From positions 1-37,674 of the forward strand of contig JAGBAJ010000011.1 in assembly GCA_017939755.1 (NCBI GenBank): 37,674 bases of DNA, written 5' to 3'. Positions 7,991 to 16,022 of the stretch are shown in pieces. Position 1 is the stretch's first letter; the number at the start of each line of letters is the position of its first letter. Below the pieces are notes generated by a model that was given only the letters and a program-made list of their open reading frames with translations, was not told where the DNA came from and searched no databases. This stretch comes from Clostridia bacterium (GTDB lineage: Bacteria; Bacillota; Clostridia; TANB77; CAG-508). Both the position numbers and the translations under genes were made by a program.

Positions 7991-8912
7991 AATATTCCTT
8001 AAATATTGCTTTAATTTTTTCCACATTATTAATACAACGCAATCTACCGCTAATAAGTTTAATATGAAGAATAAAATCTCCTCCAAATAATTTTTCGTGT
8101 TTTTTACTAAAATTTAAAGGTAGCGTGCTATAATTAATAAGTTTGATAATGTTTAACCAAGTATTTCTAACCGTTTGTAAATTTTTTTGACTCAACTTTT
8201 TAACTTTTAATAATTGACACAATAGTAAATAAGCACCGCACTGGGCATAATCTTGACCTGAAGTGATGGCTCTGCCCAATAAAGAAAGGTATGCTGCTTT
8301 AACCACATATTCTGGCGCTTTCGTTTCTTCCATTAAAATAGAAAGTGCCTGCCCTAAAGAGTCGCAATTCATTTTTTTATATACGCCCGAACGTAATAAT
8401 AAAACAATGTCTTTAATATTAATATCTTCTAAATTATTATCTTCTGAAGAAGTGTAGTAATATTCTATTGCACTATATCCTTCTTCCATAACAGGTATTT
8501 GAAATGTACCCATTTGTTTTTTTAAAAAATCTATACCTAAACTTTTTTCTCGTTTAGCATCCCTTTCAACACAGTCATCAAAATCTGCTACAATTACGTG
8601 TGCCTCAATTGAAATATCTTTGTTTACTTTACGCGCCATTTTAATAAATGACTCACGATATTCAATTTTTAAATTAGTCGCATTAACTATTACATTTTTA
8701 CCAAATAATAAAGATTTGCGCACCCTATGCTTAATCTCTCTAAAAATATCTTCTGCGCTTTTTATTTGTATTCCTAACTCTTTTATATCACTATGTATAC
8801 GATCTGTAGAAACAACAACCGTATTATCGTGCGTCCGTAGATATTCTTTAGCATAAACACTTTTTCCTGATGCTGGCAATCCTACTAATAAAATTAATTT
8901 TTGTTTTCTCAT
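7974..8912 (-). CDS. P-loop polynucleotide kinase-like protein
   Basis: The start is the ATG at 8912 (MRKQKLILLVGLPASGKSVY); an ATG five codons upstream is in frame, but the AGGGAT site suits this one. The protein is 312 residues. VGLPASGKS is the Walker A loop close to the N-terminus, VVVSTDRIH fits the acceptor-side motif of T4 Pnk-type kinases, and VIVNATNL is the third conserved strand. The first 150 residues form the kinase domain, likely for 5' ends of RNA or DNA. The C-terminal 150 residues are helical and not recognised; the HAD phosphatase domain of T4 Pnk is absent. A second kinase is fused into the RNA repair protein at 23942, so this phage carries two. Confidence 0.7.
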   Translation of the reverse strand: MRKQKLILLVGLPASGKSVYAKEYLRTHDNTVVVSTDRIHSDIKELGIQIKSAEDIFREIKHRVRKSLLFGKNVIVNATNLKIEYRESFIKMARKVNKDISIEAHVIVADFDDCVERDAKREKSLGIDFLKKQMGTFQIPVMEEGYSAIEYYYTSSEDNNLEDINIKDIVLLLRSGVYKKMNCDSLGQALSILMEETKAPEYVVKAAYLSLLGRAITSGQDYAQCGAYLLLCQLLKVKKLSQKNLQTVRNTWLNIIKLINYSTLPLNFSKKHEKLFGGDFILHIKLISGRLRCINNVEKIKAIFKEYYGDKE

Positions 8913-9400
8913 ATTAAATCCCTGCATCTTTTTATTTTTACTTCCTCACTAATTGCTCTCTCTTGCTTACGTTTCATTATGTTTAATTGAGTATTAAAAG
9001 CCTTTAATACTTCTTCATCACTAAATTCATATAAACGCTTATTCATAGCAAGTCTAAAAATACCGTTAAATAGTAAATGCCCAATAGGTTTATCACTCAA
9101 AAACATTTGTTCCAATACTTCTAAAAACTCTTTCTTATGCGGAGTTAATATGTTTATCTCAGGTATTGTCTCTTTGGGTGTTTCAACCTCTACTTTTGCA
9201 ACAGCCTTCACTCTTGGCTTACGAGTGGTTTTAGGCTTACTATTTTCTTTTGTTTCTGAAGTTTTTACTGTCTCTTTTTTTACCGCTTTACTGGCTCCGA
9301 CATTCTTAACTTCTTTAACTTCTTTTTTCTTTTTTGTTTCGGCTATTGTTTTATTTTCTTTGGTATTCTTTTTTGAATTATTTTTCTTCTCCAACGGCAT
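8909..9400 (-). CDS. Lys-rich tailed hypothetical protein
   Basis: A 163-residue protein. Residues 1-80 are low-complexity and highly charged (KK, KE and KT repeats such as KKNTKENKTIAETKKKK), probably disordered and able to bind nucleic acid or act as a linker. Residues 85-163 look folded and helical (HKKEFLEVLEQMFLSDKPIG). The stop overlaps the start of the kinase gene by a few bases, and its own start lies inside the gene upstream by 23 bases, so the three are translated as a unit. Function unknown. Confidence 0.65.
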   Translation of the reverse strand: MPLEKKNNSKKNTKENKTIAETKKKKEVKEVKNVGASKAVKKETVKTSETKENSKPKTTRKPRVKAVAKVEVETPKETIPEINILTPHKKEFLEVLEQMFLSDKPIGHLLFNGIFRLAMNKRLYEFSDEEVLKAFNTQLNIMKRKQERAISEEVKIKRCRDLI

Positions 9401-10016
9401 TTAATACTCCCATAAATTCTTTTACAAATTGGTTAATACCTTCAATTGTGTAATCTTTTTCTTTCTCTAAAACTTCTTTATATTCTTTCAATCCTGTTTC
9501 ATATGCCTTGGTAACTCTTTCTTTATATTCTGTCACCGTTTCTTTTATAGGCTCTTGTAACATTTCTTCAGCCGCCACTATTTTTTCTTCAATTTTTTCT
9601 AAAATTTCTGTCACCATTTTCACAAAATCTGGGTAATTTTCAAACTTACCAAGAACAGCTCTTGTTTCTGCTATTAATTCTTTTTGATATTTAATTTCTT
9701 CTAACTTTCTATCATAATTTAATTTTTTATTTTCATAATCTTTTGCAGCCTGCTCTGTTAGTAATTCTACATCTTTATTTTTAAATTCTTCAAATTGTTC
9801 TAATGCTTGTTTATAACCTTCTTCCGAAGCAGTCTTTTGGCTACGTTTACACTCCCAAAGAGTTTCATCAGTAAAAACATCCCCTTCGGCAGTTTGTAAG
9901 TGTGACATTTGTGGTAATTGACTAACGGCTAATAAATATAAATATTCTTTAGCACTAACTTTTTCCCCAAAATTTATTTTTCTTTTTAACTCTTCAAATA
10001 AATTAATTTTTTCCAT
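9378..10016 (-). CDS. Hypothetical coiled-coil protein
   Basis: A 212-residue protein with an AAGGAATT site before the ATG at 10016. After about 55 residues of mixed sequence, residues 65-200 are almost continuously helical and rich in Glu, Lys and Leu, which predicts an extended coiled coil. There are no cysteine pairs, P-loop or membrane segment. It sits between an HNHc-like protein and a Lys-rich protein in an operon. Function unknown. Confidence 0.65.
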   Translation of the reverse strand: MEKINLFEELKRKINFGEKVSAKEYLYLLAVSQLPQMSHLQTAEGDVFTDETLWECKRSQKTASEEGYKQALEQFEEFKNKDVELLTEQAAKDYENKKLNYDRKLEEIKYQKELIAETRAVLGKFENYPDFVKMVTEILEKIEEKIVAAEEMLQEPIKETVTEYKERVTKAYETGLKEYKEVLEKEKDYTIEGINQFVKEFMGVLNAVGEEK

Positions 10017-10018
10017 AT

Positions 10019-10675
10019 TTAATTCCTTCCTTCTTTTATTTTATTTATCATATTTTCGCCTACAACTAATGGCTCTAATATATATACCTGTTCAAATATT
10101 CTTTTACCTTTTTTTAACAAGTAATCCGCGTGTTTATCACAAAGACAATAAATTTTATCACCTTTTTCTAAGGTGCCAGGAGCCACGTCTTTCTCAATCA
10201 CATCATCTACATTAATGTAACGAGAACAGTCAGCATCACATATCATACATTTATTACTCATAAATCTTGCATAAAGAAATTTTTCTGTGGTGTCATCATA
10301 AGACTCATTGGCAGCCTCAGACGGAATATCGTTTTTTAAAATATAACTTATTAAAAATTCTATGTATTTTGTGGCTTTTTCTCTGGAACAATTAGAAAGA
10401 GAAAAACGAGTTATATAATTTTGCTCACAAAACATTTGTTTCATTTCTTTGTGTACTGCATCCTTAAATCGCCCTATACGATTAGTGCCCTCTGCGATGT
10501 CACCTATTAACACCCACGCTTTTTTTCTTTGCTCTTCAGTAATTAGAGAGGGACTTTGTAATTTTATAAGACATTCAGAAATATTAAATTCTTTGACCTC
10601 TTCCGCCTTAGGCATTAAAATTATATACCCTTCTTCTGTTTCATCTATAATTTTTCCATTAATCCAATCTTGCAT
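10019..10675 (-). CDS. HNHc_6-type phage protein with altered catalytic His
   Basis: A 218-residue protein. The order of its parts fits the phage family of putative HNHc nucleases: an N-terminal beta part (GKIIDETEEGYIILMP), the helix EEQRKKAWVLIGDIAEGT, the segment FSLSNCSREKATKYIEFLI, and the zinc part CMIC...LCDKHADYL with FEQVYILEPL at the end. In members I recall, the first CxxC is followed by an HHV segment; here it reads YINVDDV, so both histidines are missing. The fold seems kept and nuclease activity doubtful. It starts directly after the deformylase gene without a clear ribosome binding site, consistent with translational coupling. Confidence 0.6.
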   Translation of the reverse strand: MQDWINGKIIDETEEGYIILMPKAEEVKEFNISECLIKLQSPSLITEEQRKKAWVLIGDIAEGTNRIGRFKDAVHKEMKQMFCEQNYITRFSLSNCSREKATKYIEFLISYILKNDIPSEAANESYDDTTEKFLYARFMSNKCMICDADCSRYINVDDVIEKDVAPGTLEKGDKIYCLCDKHADYLLKKGKRIFEQVYILEPLVVGENMINKIKEGRN

Positions 10676-10678
10676 ATT

Positions 10679-11125
10679 TTATGCCCTTTTAAATTGTTTT
10701 GTAACAGCTTTTTTAATCATTGTAACACCTTGTAAGTGGTCATATTCATGTTGTGCAATTAAGGCGTCTAAACCCGTAAGAATAGCCTCTTTTTTATTCC
10801 ACTTACTATCAAAATATGTTAATTTAACTTTATCATTACGCATAACCTTGCATACAATGTGTGGGAAACTTAAACATCTTTCCATCGAAGGTATTTCTTT
10901 TCCAAGATATTCAATTTCTGGATTAGCCACTATTTCAAGCCCTGTTGAAAATAAACAAAGACTACATTGTAAATTTATTCCAATTTGTGGAGCAGATAAC
11001 CCTATCATTGGCCCCGCTTTAAAACTATCTACTAAATCTTGCATTACCTCTGAATTATTAAATTCTACTGGTTCACACTTTTGTTGTAATATTTCACTAT
11101 AATGTGGTACTAAATTTCTCTTCAT
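10679..11125 (-). CDS. def: Peptide deformylase
   Basis: A 148-residue peptide deformylase, which removes the formyl group from the N-terminal Met of new proteins. All three family motifs are present: GLSAPQ (42-47), ERCLS (82-86) and HEYDH (126-130). The metal ligands are Cys84, His126 and His130, with Glu127 as the general base. Arg in place of Gly in the usual EGCLS motif is a variant I recall from other phage or organellar enzymes. It is short, without the C-terminal extension of bacterial enzymes, as is usual in phages. It overlaps the gene upstream by 29 bases. Phage deformylases are thought to speed the maturation of phage proteins. Confidence 0.88.
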   Translation of the reverse strand: MKRNLVPHYSEILQQKCEPVEFNNSEVMQDLVDSFKAGPMIGLSAPQIGINLQCSLCLFSTGLEIVANPEIEYLGKEIPSMERCLSFPHIVCKVMRNDKVKLTYFDSKWNKKEAILTGLDALIAQHEYDHLQGVTMIKKAVTKQFKRA

Positions 11126-11420
11126 CTTTCATTTTCTCCAATGTTTTATCTAAATCTTCTAGGCCCAGCTCTATTCTTGCTATTGCTTTGCCTGTTGTGT
11201 CCGCAACAACTGTTGGACCAAACTTAGTCCAATATAATCTCACCTGTTCTTCATCATACAGATTAACTTTTCTCCAAATTTTTTCTAAAAAAAACTTTTT
11301 AATTTTTCCAATTTGTTTAGCATAGACCATTTTCCAGCATTTTGGACAAATATACACTTCATTTTTTCGGTTAAATATATAACCTACTCTCATATAGTTC
11401 GTGCAGCACTTTTCAACCAT
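11097..11420 (-). CDS. Zinc-finger-like hypothetical protein
   Basis: A 107-residue protein with CC at residues 5-6 and CPKC at about 25-28, which may bind zinc. The C-terminal half is a helix-rich, charged segment (LGLEDLDKTLEKMKDEEK). An AGAGGAAAA site precedes the ATG. It overlaps both neighbours by about 30 bases, so the reading frame is constrained and it is likely real. Function unknown. Confidence 0.6.
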   Translation of the reverse strand: MVEKCCTNYMRVGYIFNRKNEVYICPKCWKMVYAKQIGKIKKFFLEKIWRKVNLYDEEQVRLYWTKFGPTVVADTTGKAIARIELGLEDLDKTLEKMKDEEKFSTTL

Positions 11421-11779
11421 TTTTCCTCTACTTGTTTTTTAAAAGCACAAGACCCTCTACGATATAGTTCATATTCCTCTAATACGTGAGTTTCATAAAA
11501 ATATATACTCACTAGCATTTCATTTGCCTCAGCCCGCATTTTTCTACGCCACGTACTAGACATTTTTGTACAACCTTTTAATGAATTATAATATTGCACA
11601 TATTCTGTTTCATTAAAACACTTTTTAGCATAGGCTACAATTTTTTGTCTCATTTTATATAGCACCCTGCTCTCAACATCTCGATAATGTTTTAATAATT
11701 TTAATTGAAAAAGACTTTCTTTTAGCCAAGCGAATAAAGACACTCTCGGCCTGCTAAAAACAATATTTCTATCTTGCAC
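11390..11779 (-). CDS. Basic helical hypothetical protein
   Basis: A 129-residue basic protein with a GTG start at 11779 (an ATG one base upstream is out of frame). It is predicted to be nearly all helical (FAWLKESLFQLKLLKHYRD) with many Arg and Lys residues and four cysteines not arranged as pairs. No convincing ribosome binding site is seen, so the start is uncertain. Function unknown. It follows the zinc-ribbon gene with a gap of 56 bases, in which I see nothing distinct. Confidence 0.55.
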   Translation of the reverse strand: MQDRNIVFSRPRVSLFAWLKESLFQLKLLKHYRDVESRVLYKMRQKIVAYAKKCFNETEYVQYYNSLKGCTKMSSTWRRKMRAEANEMLVSIYFYETHVLEEYELYRRGSCAFKKQVEEKWLKSAARTI

Positions 11780-11835
11780 ATTTTTTTCTACTTATTTTAT
11801 TTTTCCTTCCAGCCATATTTATTAAGCACTAGCTG

Positions 11836-12045
11836 TTAATTATTTTCTAGTAAATCTTTTTCACTTTCTTTCATAATGCAATATACTTCTTCCTCAGTTA
11901 CAGGCTTGCTAGAAAAGCAGGAAGCAGTGCCTTCGCTAATTTTATAACAAGCATGTGATTCTGATAAACATATATATTCACCATCTACCCTTATCATTTC
12001 TTTACCACAAATCGGGCAGATTAAGCATATTTTCTCTTTCTCCAT
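11836..12045 (-). CDS. Small zinc-ribbon protein
   Basis: The start is the ATG at 12045 (MEKEKICLICPICGKEM), with a strong AGGAGG site at 12050-12055; the longer frame to 12099 covers the promoter. The protein is 69 residues. CLICPICGKE gives one knuckle, and YICLSESHAC the partner knuckle, of a zinc ribbon. It is the first gene after the promoter at 12067-12095. It may be a small regulatory or nucleic-acid-binding protein; function is not shown. Confidence 0.65.
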   Translation of the reverse strand: MEKEKICLICPICGKEMIRVDGEYICLSESHACYKISEGTASCFSSKPVTEEEVYCIMKESEKDLLENN

Positions 12046-12066
12046 ATTTCCTCCTATGCATATATA

Positions 12067-12103
12067 TGATAACATATATATTATAATTTTGTCAAACAAA
12101 ATT
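12067..12103 (-). promoter_or_regulatory. Promoter with -35 box inside a hairpin
   Basis: Read leftward: TTGACA (12095-12090), a 17-base spacer, TTATCA (12072-12067). The -35 lies in an inverted repeat, AATTTTG (12085-12091) with CAAAATT (12097-12103) around a 5-nt loop. It stands nine bases after the stop of the polymerase gene, so the hairpin may also end that transcript, although no strong T-run follows. It drives the zinc-ribbon gene at 12045. Confidence 0.55.
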
Positions 12104-12111
12104 GCGATAAT

Positions 12112-13440
12112 TTATTCATTTCTTTCAAAACGCAAAGCACACCCCCCGCCTTCTTCGACTTTTTCAATTAAAGCAACAGTAAATCTTTTCGGCGAATAAG
12201 TTTTTCTACATACAAAACTACCCTCTCTTCTAGCCCCATTTATAATTAAGTTACTACCTTTTTGCAGCCAACTTTCATCTTTAGTAATCTTTTTACCTGC
12301 TGAATCAATTTCAATAATTTTTTTATTATATTTAATAAATAGAACATCATTAAATTTGACATCAACTACCCCATCATTTACAGTTAATAAACTTACCATT
12401 TTTTTATTTTTATTAACATCAATAATAGTTCCCATAATATAATATTCTTGCCCTTTTACTGGCTGTAAAGGTAGAGACTCAAAATTCTGTAAAATATCTA
12501 TGTCCTCTTTCGCAAATTTTGGTAATATAATATTTTTTAAATCGTGCTTGGTGTAATAATAACCAACACTATCCATTTCCCACTTTGACACAGTTCCTAA
12601 ACAATATTTTGCAAATAATCCATCTATATAAGTTTGTTGTACTACTTGATTATATGTTCTAACAGCATCTTCAGTAATAAGCCACTCTTTAACTTCTTTC
12701 ATTCTATTATCATACATCTTTTTGAATACTTTAACAGAAATGTAATAACAACCCTCTATTACTTGATATGCATCTTCACTTAAAAATGGAACACAATTAG
12801 ATTTAAAAAATCTTACAGGTGACTCTTCATTAAATACATAATTAACTTTATCGCTATCTATAGCCTCACAATCTAGCCATTCTTTAAAATAATATAATTT
12901 ACCCAAGTGTTTATACTTTTCTGGTAATTTTTCCCCCTCAACAATTTTACCAAAATTACTCATTGTTAATTTTTCTTTATTCATTGAAGGTACTTTCGCT
13001 ATTTCATAGTGTAAATATTCTAAAATAATATCCTTTGTCGTTTTCTCTTTTTCAACAGCACTAAATATTCCCGATTTAATTAATGCTATCATTTGCGCCG
13101 TAGGTAAAGCAATTTTATCATAAAACTCTTTATATGAATTATAGGGTCTTGCATCTATAATTTCTTTAAAATAATCTGTACTAACACCTTTTAGCCCACC
13201 TAATCCAAATAAAATACTGTTATCTTCAACATTAGGTTTAAAATCTACCGATGATTTATTTATATCAGGTAATGCAACTTTAATATGTTGTTGTTGCATC
13301 TTACTAATAGCCTTACTAATTTTACCATAATCACTTGTTCCACCTGAACTTATTTCTTCGCTATCTTCATCATCCGCTACCCCTTGTCGTGCATTAACAG
13401 TTAAACAAGCTAGCCCAGTATATATTTGGATATTTAGTTG
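12112..13440 (-). CDS. DNA polymerase III alpha (family C), C-terminal part, +1 frame
   Basis: The frame is open from 13440 to the stop at 12112. The first possible ATG (13299, MQQQHIKVALPDINKS) lies inside a conserved stretch and has only a weak ribosome binding site. Upstream of it the frame reads LACLTVNARQG...SDYGKISKAISKM, which continues the polymerase sequence of the 13394-15949 frame. It contains the usual family features ALPDINKS and ILFGLGGLKGVS (the end of the polymerase core), then a helix-hairpin-helix-like part and an OB-like beta region (YYIMGTIIDVNKNKKMVSLL). With a single +1 shift the two frames give one protein of about 1278 residues. Either recoding or a one-base sequence error could explain this. 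Confidence 0.8.
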   Translation of the reverse strand, partial: QLNIQIYTGLACLTVNARQGVADDEDSEEISSGGTSDYGKISKAISKMQQQHIKVALPDINKSSVDFKPNVEDNSILFGLGGLKGVSTDYFKEIIDARPYNSYKEFYDKIALPTAQMIALIKSGIFSAVEKEKTTKDIILEYLHYEIAKVPSMNKEKLTMSNFGKIVEGEKLPEKYKHLGKLYYFKEWLDCEAIDSDKVNYVFNEESPVRFFKSNCVPFLSEDAYQVIEGCYYISVKVFKKMYDNRMKEVKEWLITEDAVRTYNQVVQQTYIDGLFAKYCLGTVSKWEMDSVGYYYTKHDLKNIILPKFAKEDIDILQNFESLPLQPVKGQEYYIMGTIIDVNKNKKMVSLLTVNDGVVDVKFNDVLFIKYNKKIIEIDSAGKKITKDESWLQKGSNLIINGARREGSFVCRKTYSPKRFTVALIEKVEEGGGCALRFERNE

Positions 13441-15949
13441 CTAAATTCATTTCTTGTAAAGCAATTAATGAATAAGCCAAGCAGTGAGGTCTGGCAAAAG
13501 AATAACCTATTTGCGGTCCTATACCGTATTTCCATACATAGTCTAATATTTTTTGTGAATTACCAAGAGCGATACCATTTTCGTAAAATTTATCTTTCAC
13601 CTCTACCAATACTTTTTTAGATTTTTTAGCAACCGCCTTTCTAATTTTGTTAGCCCACTTTAAATCTAAACCAGAAATCTTTTCATCCATAACTAAAAGC
13701 ATTAATCTTTCTTGTTCAATAGAACAGCCGTAACTCTCTCCCAGCTGATTTTTTAGCACCTCTTGTTCTTCCGCAGAAAGTCCATACTCTTCCATTTCTT
13801 TATACCAATCTTCTATATGATTTTTAAATCTAACAAATCTATCAATTGGTTTTTCTCCGCCGTCTCCCATTAATCTCATTACGGAATTAGCAAGAGTTAA
13901 TTCGTTAACATTTTCTGGTTTAACCTTTTTAGCGCACTCTAGACCCACTTGTGTATCAAATTGAAATAGGTCAGGAATTTCATTGCGACCAACTTGCGCC
14001 CACATTTCTTTATTGTTATATTCTAATACGTCTGGGTGTAAATAATAATTGTAAGTATCAAATAAACTACCCTTCCATTGAATTAAACCATCATCTAGTA
14101 GCAATTTTAAACAAGCACCTATTTTGCTTTGAGCCTCTGTGTACAAAAAGTCCATTTTTAAAGCACCCATACTATCTGATTGATGCATATTAAAGGCAGT
14201 TATAGGAGTACCGTTTGGGGCTCTCATAAGACTATTTTGAGCAAGATACCCATTATTAAAAATATATACCGAAGATGCATGAACTCCTCTACCACTGATT
14301 AACCCTTCAATTTTTCTAATTGTTTCTTCTAATCGAGGATATTTATTTAAAGCCTCTTGCATACCAGATACAGCCTCATTTTCATCATCTCCGTTTAAAC
14401 AACTATTTAATGAAAGAACTTTCCCCCTTATCATAGGTACCATTGAGCTTAAAACTTGTGCTTCTTCTGAAGGTATCCCTAATCCTCTACAAGATGTTAA
14501 AATGGCTGATTTCGTGCTTTCTGTTTTATAAGTGATGGTATTTAAAACATTTTCTACGCCATAATGTTCTCTTACCTTTTCCATAATTTTATCTTTTAAA
14601 AAAGGATTGAAATCCATATCAATATCTGGTAGCTCTACTCTCTCTTTATTTAAAAATCTCCAATAAGGTAAATCATAATCTAAGCCATTAATTTGAATAA
14701 TATCTAATAAATAACAAATTGAAAAGCAACTTACTGACCCTCTGGCGATACCAACGGTTGAGCCTGCCTGCCACGATAATTCTACAATTTCCCTAACTAA
14801 TTCGAAATATGAGCTTAACCTCTGATTTAATTTATCACTAATAATCCATATTTGCTCTAACTCAACATTAATTCTGCTTAAATGTCTTTCATCATAAGTC
14901 CACTTCTTAATTTCAAAACCGTTTTCGATTAAATATAATAAATACTTATCTTGTAAATATTCACTCTCTGCGAATTTTTTAATATACTCATATTTATCAT
15001 ACCAATCTTTAAACAAATGTCTTAAAGTAAATTTAGGTGGTTCTCTGTACGGAACCATTACAGGTTTCAAAAGCGAATAATCTTCAATCATATTATATAT
15101 AAGTTCACTATTTCTAAACCCCTGCTCTATTTGCTCTTCGGTTAAATAATCTTTTAACAATTCTTTAGTTTCTTCTAAAGATTTAAGATATGTATAAGAG
15201 TAAAAACTCTCTGTCTCCCTATCACCCGAGCCTCTACTATTAAGATAGGCCGAATGTATAGCAAAATCTTCTTTAACCAAATAGTGAGTATCATCTGTAA
15301 TAATATAAGGAACGTCAAAAAATTCACTTAATTTTAAAATATATTCATTAGCATTTTTTTGTTCCTCATTAACCGCCGATTGCATCTCTAAGAAGAAATT
15401 ACCCTCTCCAAACATAGAAAGACACCAATTAATAAATTGAGTTATTTGCTCCCCATCCTTTTTAGCAATCAAATCACCCAATTGCCCCCCTAAACAAGCA
15501 GTAGAAGCAACCAAATGTCCTGGTTCTTTTCTAACAATTTCTTCTATATCTTGATAAAAAGTAGGGGTGCGTGTTATACCAGAGGAAACAAAACTTCTCT
15601 CCCACGCTCTACTACTTAATTCTCTCAACTGTCTATGACCTATTTCATCTTTAGCAAGTAAAATAAAATGAAAAAATTTTTTAGTTTCTTGCACATCTTC
15701 TTCATTGATTAAATAGATTTCATTTCCTAAAATTAATTTAAAAGTTTCGTCTTGCTCTTTAATTTTAGAAACAGCATTTAATAATCGTTCATCCACATGA
15801 CAAGATAATACATCATGGTCGGTAACGGCAACCCCTTTAAACCCTAATTCATAGGCTCTATTAACTAACTCATCGGGTCTTACTATCGCATCCAAAAACC
15901 CTCTTAAATTAGAATATTCGGTATGATTATGTAAACTACAATAATTCAT
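13394..15949 (-). CDS. DNA polymerase III alpha (family C), PHP and catalytic part
   Basis: This 851-residue frame is the replicative polymerase of the phage. The N-terminal PHP domain shows LHNHTEYS (residues 6-13) and VTDHD (42-46). The polymerase domain shows GIARGSVSCFSICYLLDI, the catalytic PDIDMDF (441-447, with Asp442, Asp444 and Asp446), and GVHASSVYIF. It ends with RPHCLAYSLIALQEMN and then YWASLFNC before a TAA, which is too early: the C-terminal polymerase sequence goes on in the +1 frame. The ATG at 15949 has AAGGAG about 12 bases upstream, and a promoter lies at 15979-16007. The organisation is DnaE-like rather than PolC-like, since no exonuclease domain interrupts PHP. Confidence 0.92.
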   Translation of the reverse strand: MNYCSLHNHTEYSNLRGFLDAIVRPDELVNRAYELGFKGVAVTDHDVLSCHVDERLLNAVSKIKEQDETFKLILGNEIYLINEEDVQETKKFFHFILLAKDEIGHRQLRELSSRAWERSFVSSGITRTPTFYQDIEEIVRKEPGHLVASTACLGGQLGDLIAKKDGEQITQFINWCLSMFGEGNFFLEMQSAVNEEQKNANEYILKLSEFFDVPYIITDDTHYLVKEDFAIHSAYLNSRGSGDRETESFYSYTYLKSLEETKELLKDYLTEEQIEQGFRNSELIYNMIEDYSLLKPVMVPYREPPKFTLRHLFKDWYDKYEYIKKFAESEYLQDKYLLYLIENGFEIKKWTYDERHLSRINVELEQIWIISDKLNQRLSSYFELVREIVELSWQAGSTVGIARGSVSCFSICYLLDIIQINGLDYDLPYWRFLNKERVELPDIDMDFNPFLKDKIMEKVREHYGVENVLNTITYKTESTKSAILTSCRGLGIPSEEAQVLSSMVPMIRGKVLSLNSCLNGDDENEAVSGMQEALNKYPRLEETIRKIEGLISGRGVHASSVYIFNNGYLAQNSLMRAPNGTPITAFNMHQSDSMGALKMDFLYTEAQSKIGACLKLLLDDGLIQWKGSLFDTYNYYLHPDVLEYNNKEMWAQVGRNEIPDLFQFDTQVGLECAKKVKPENVNELTLANSVMRLMGDGGEKPIDRFVRFKNHIEDWYKEMEEYGLSAEEQEVLKNQLGESYGCSIEQERLMLLVMDEKISGLDLKWANKIRKAVAKKSKKVLVEVKDKFYENGIALGNSQKILDYVWKYGIGPQIGYSFARPHCLAYSLIALQEMNLATKYPNIYWASLFNC

Positions 15950-15978
15950 CTTATATATAACTCCTTAACTTGCTATAA

Positions 15979-16015
15979 TAATAACAAAAAAAATTCCCTT
16001 TTGTCAAGGGAATTT
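15979..16015 (-). promoter_or_regulatory. Overlapping terminator hairpin and polymerase promoter
   Basis: Perfect 10-bp stem AAATTCCCTT (15991-16000) with AAGGGAATTT (16006-16015) and a 5-nt loop, followed leftward by eight Ts. This is a textbook terminator for the nuclease gene ending at 16023. The same DNA reads leftward TTGACA (16007-16002), a 17-base spacer made largely of the terminator T-run, and TTATTA (15984-15979), the promoter for the polymerase gene. Confidence 0.75.
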
Positions 16016-16022
16016 AATAGTT

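Noticed and set aside
9150..9404. Hydrophobic plus-strand frame resembling a membrane protein
   Set aside because: It is the reverse of the Lys-rich repeats of the gene at 8909-9400 (Lys codons read backwards as Phe/Leu/Ser), hence an artefact.
13300..13393. An intron between the two polymerase frames
   Set aside because: The interval is too short, is itself open in the +1 frame and reads as polymerase sequence; a frameshift is simpler.
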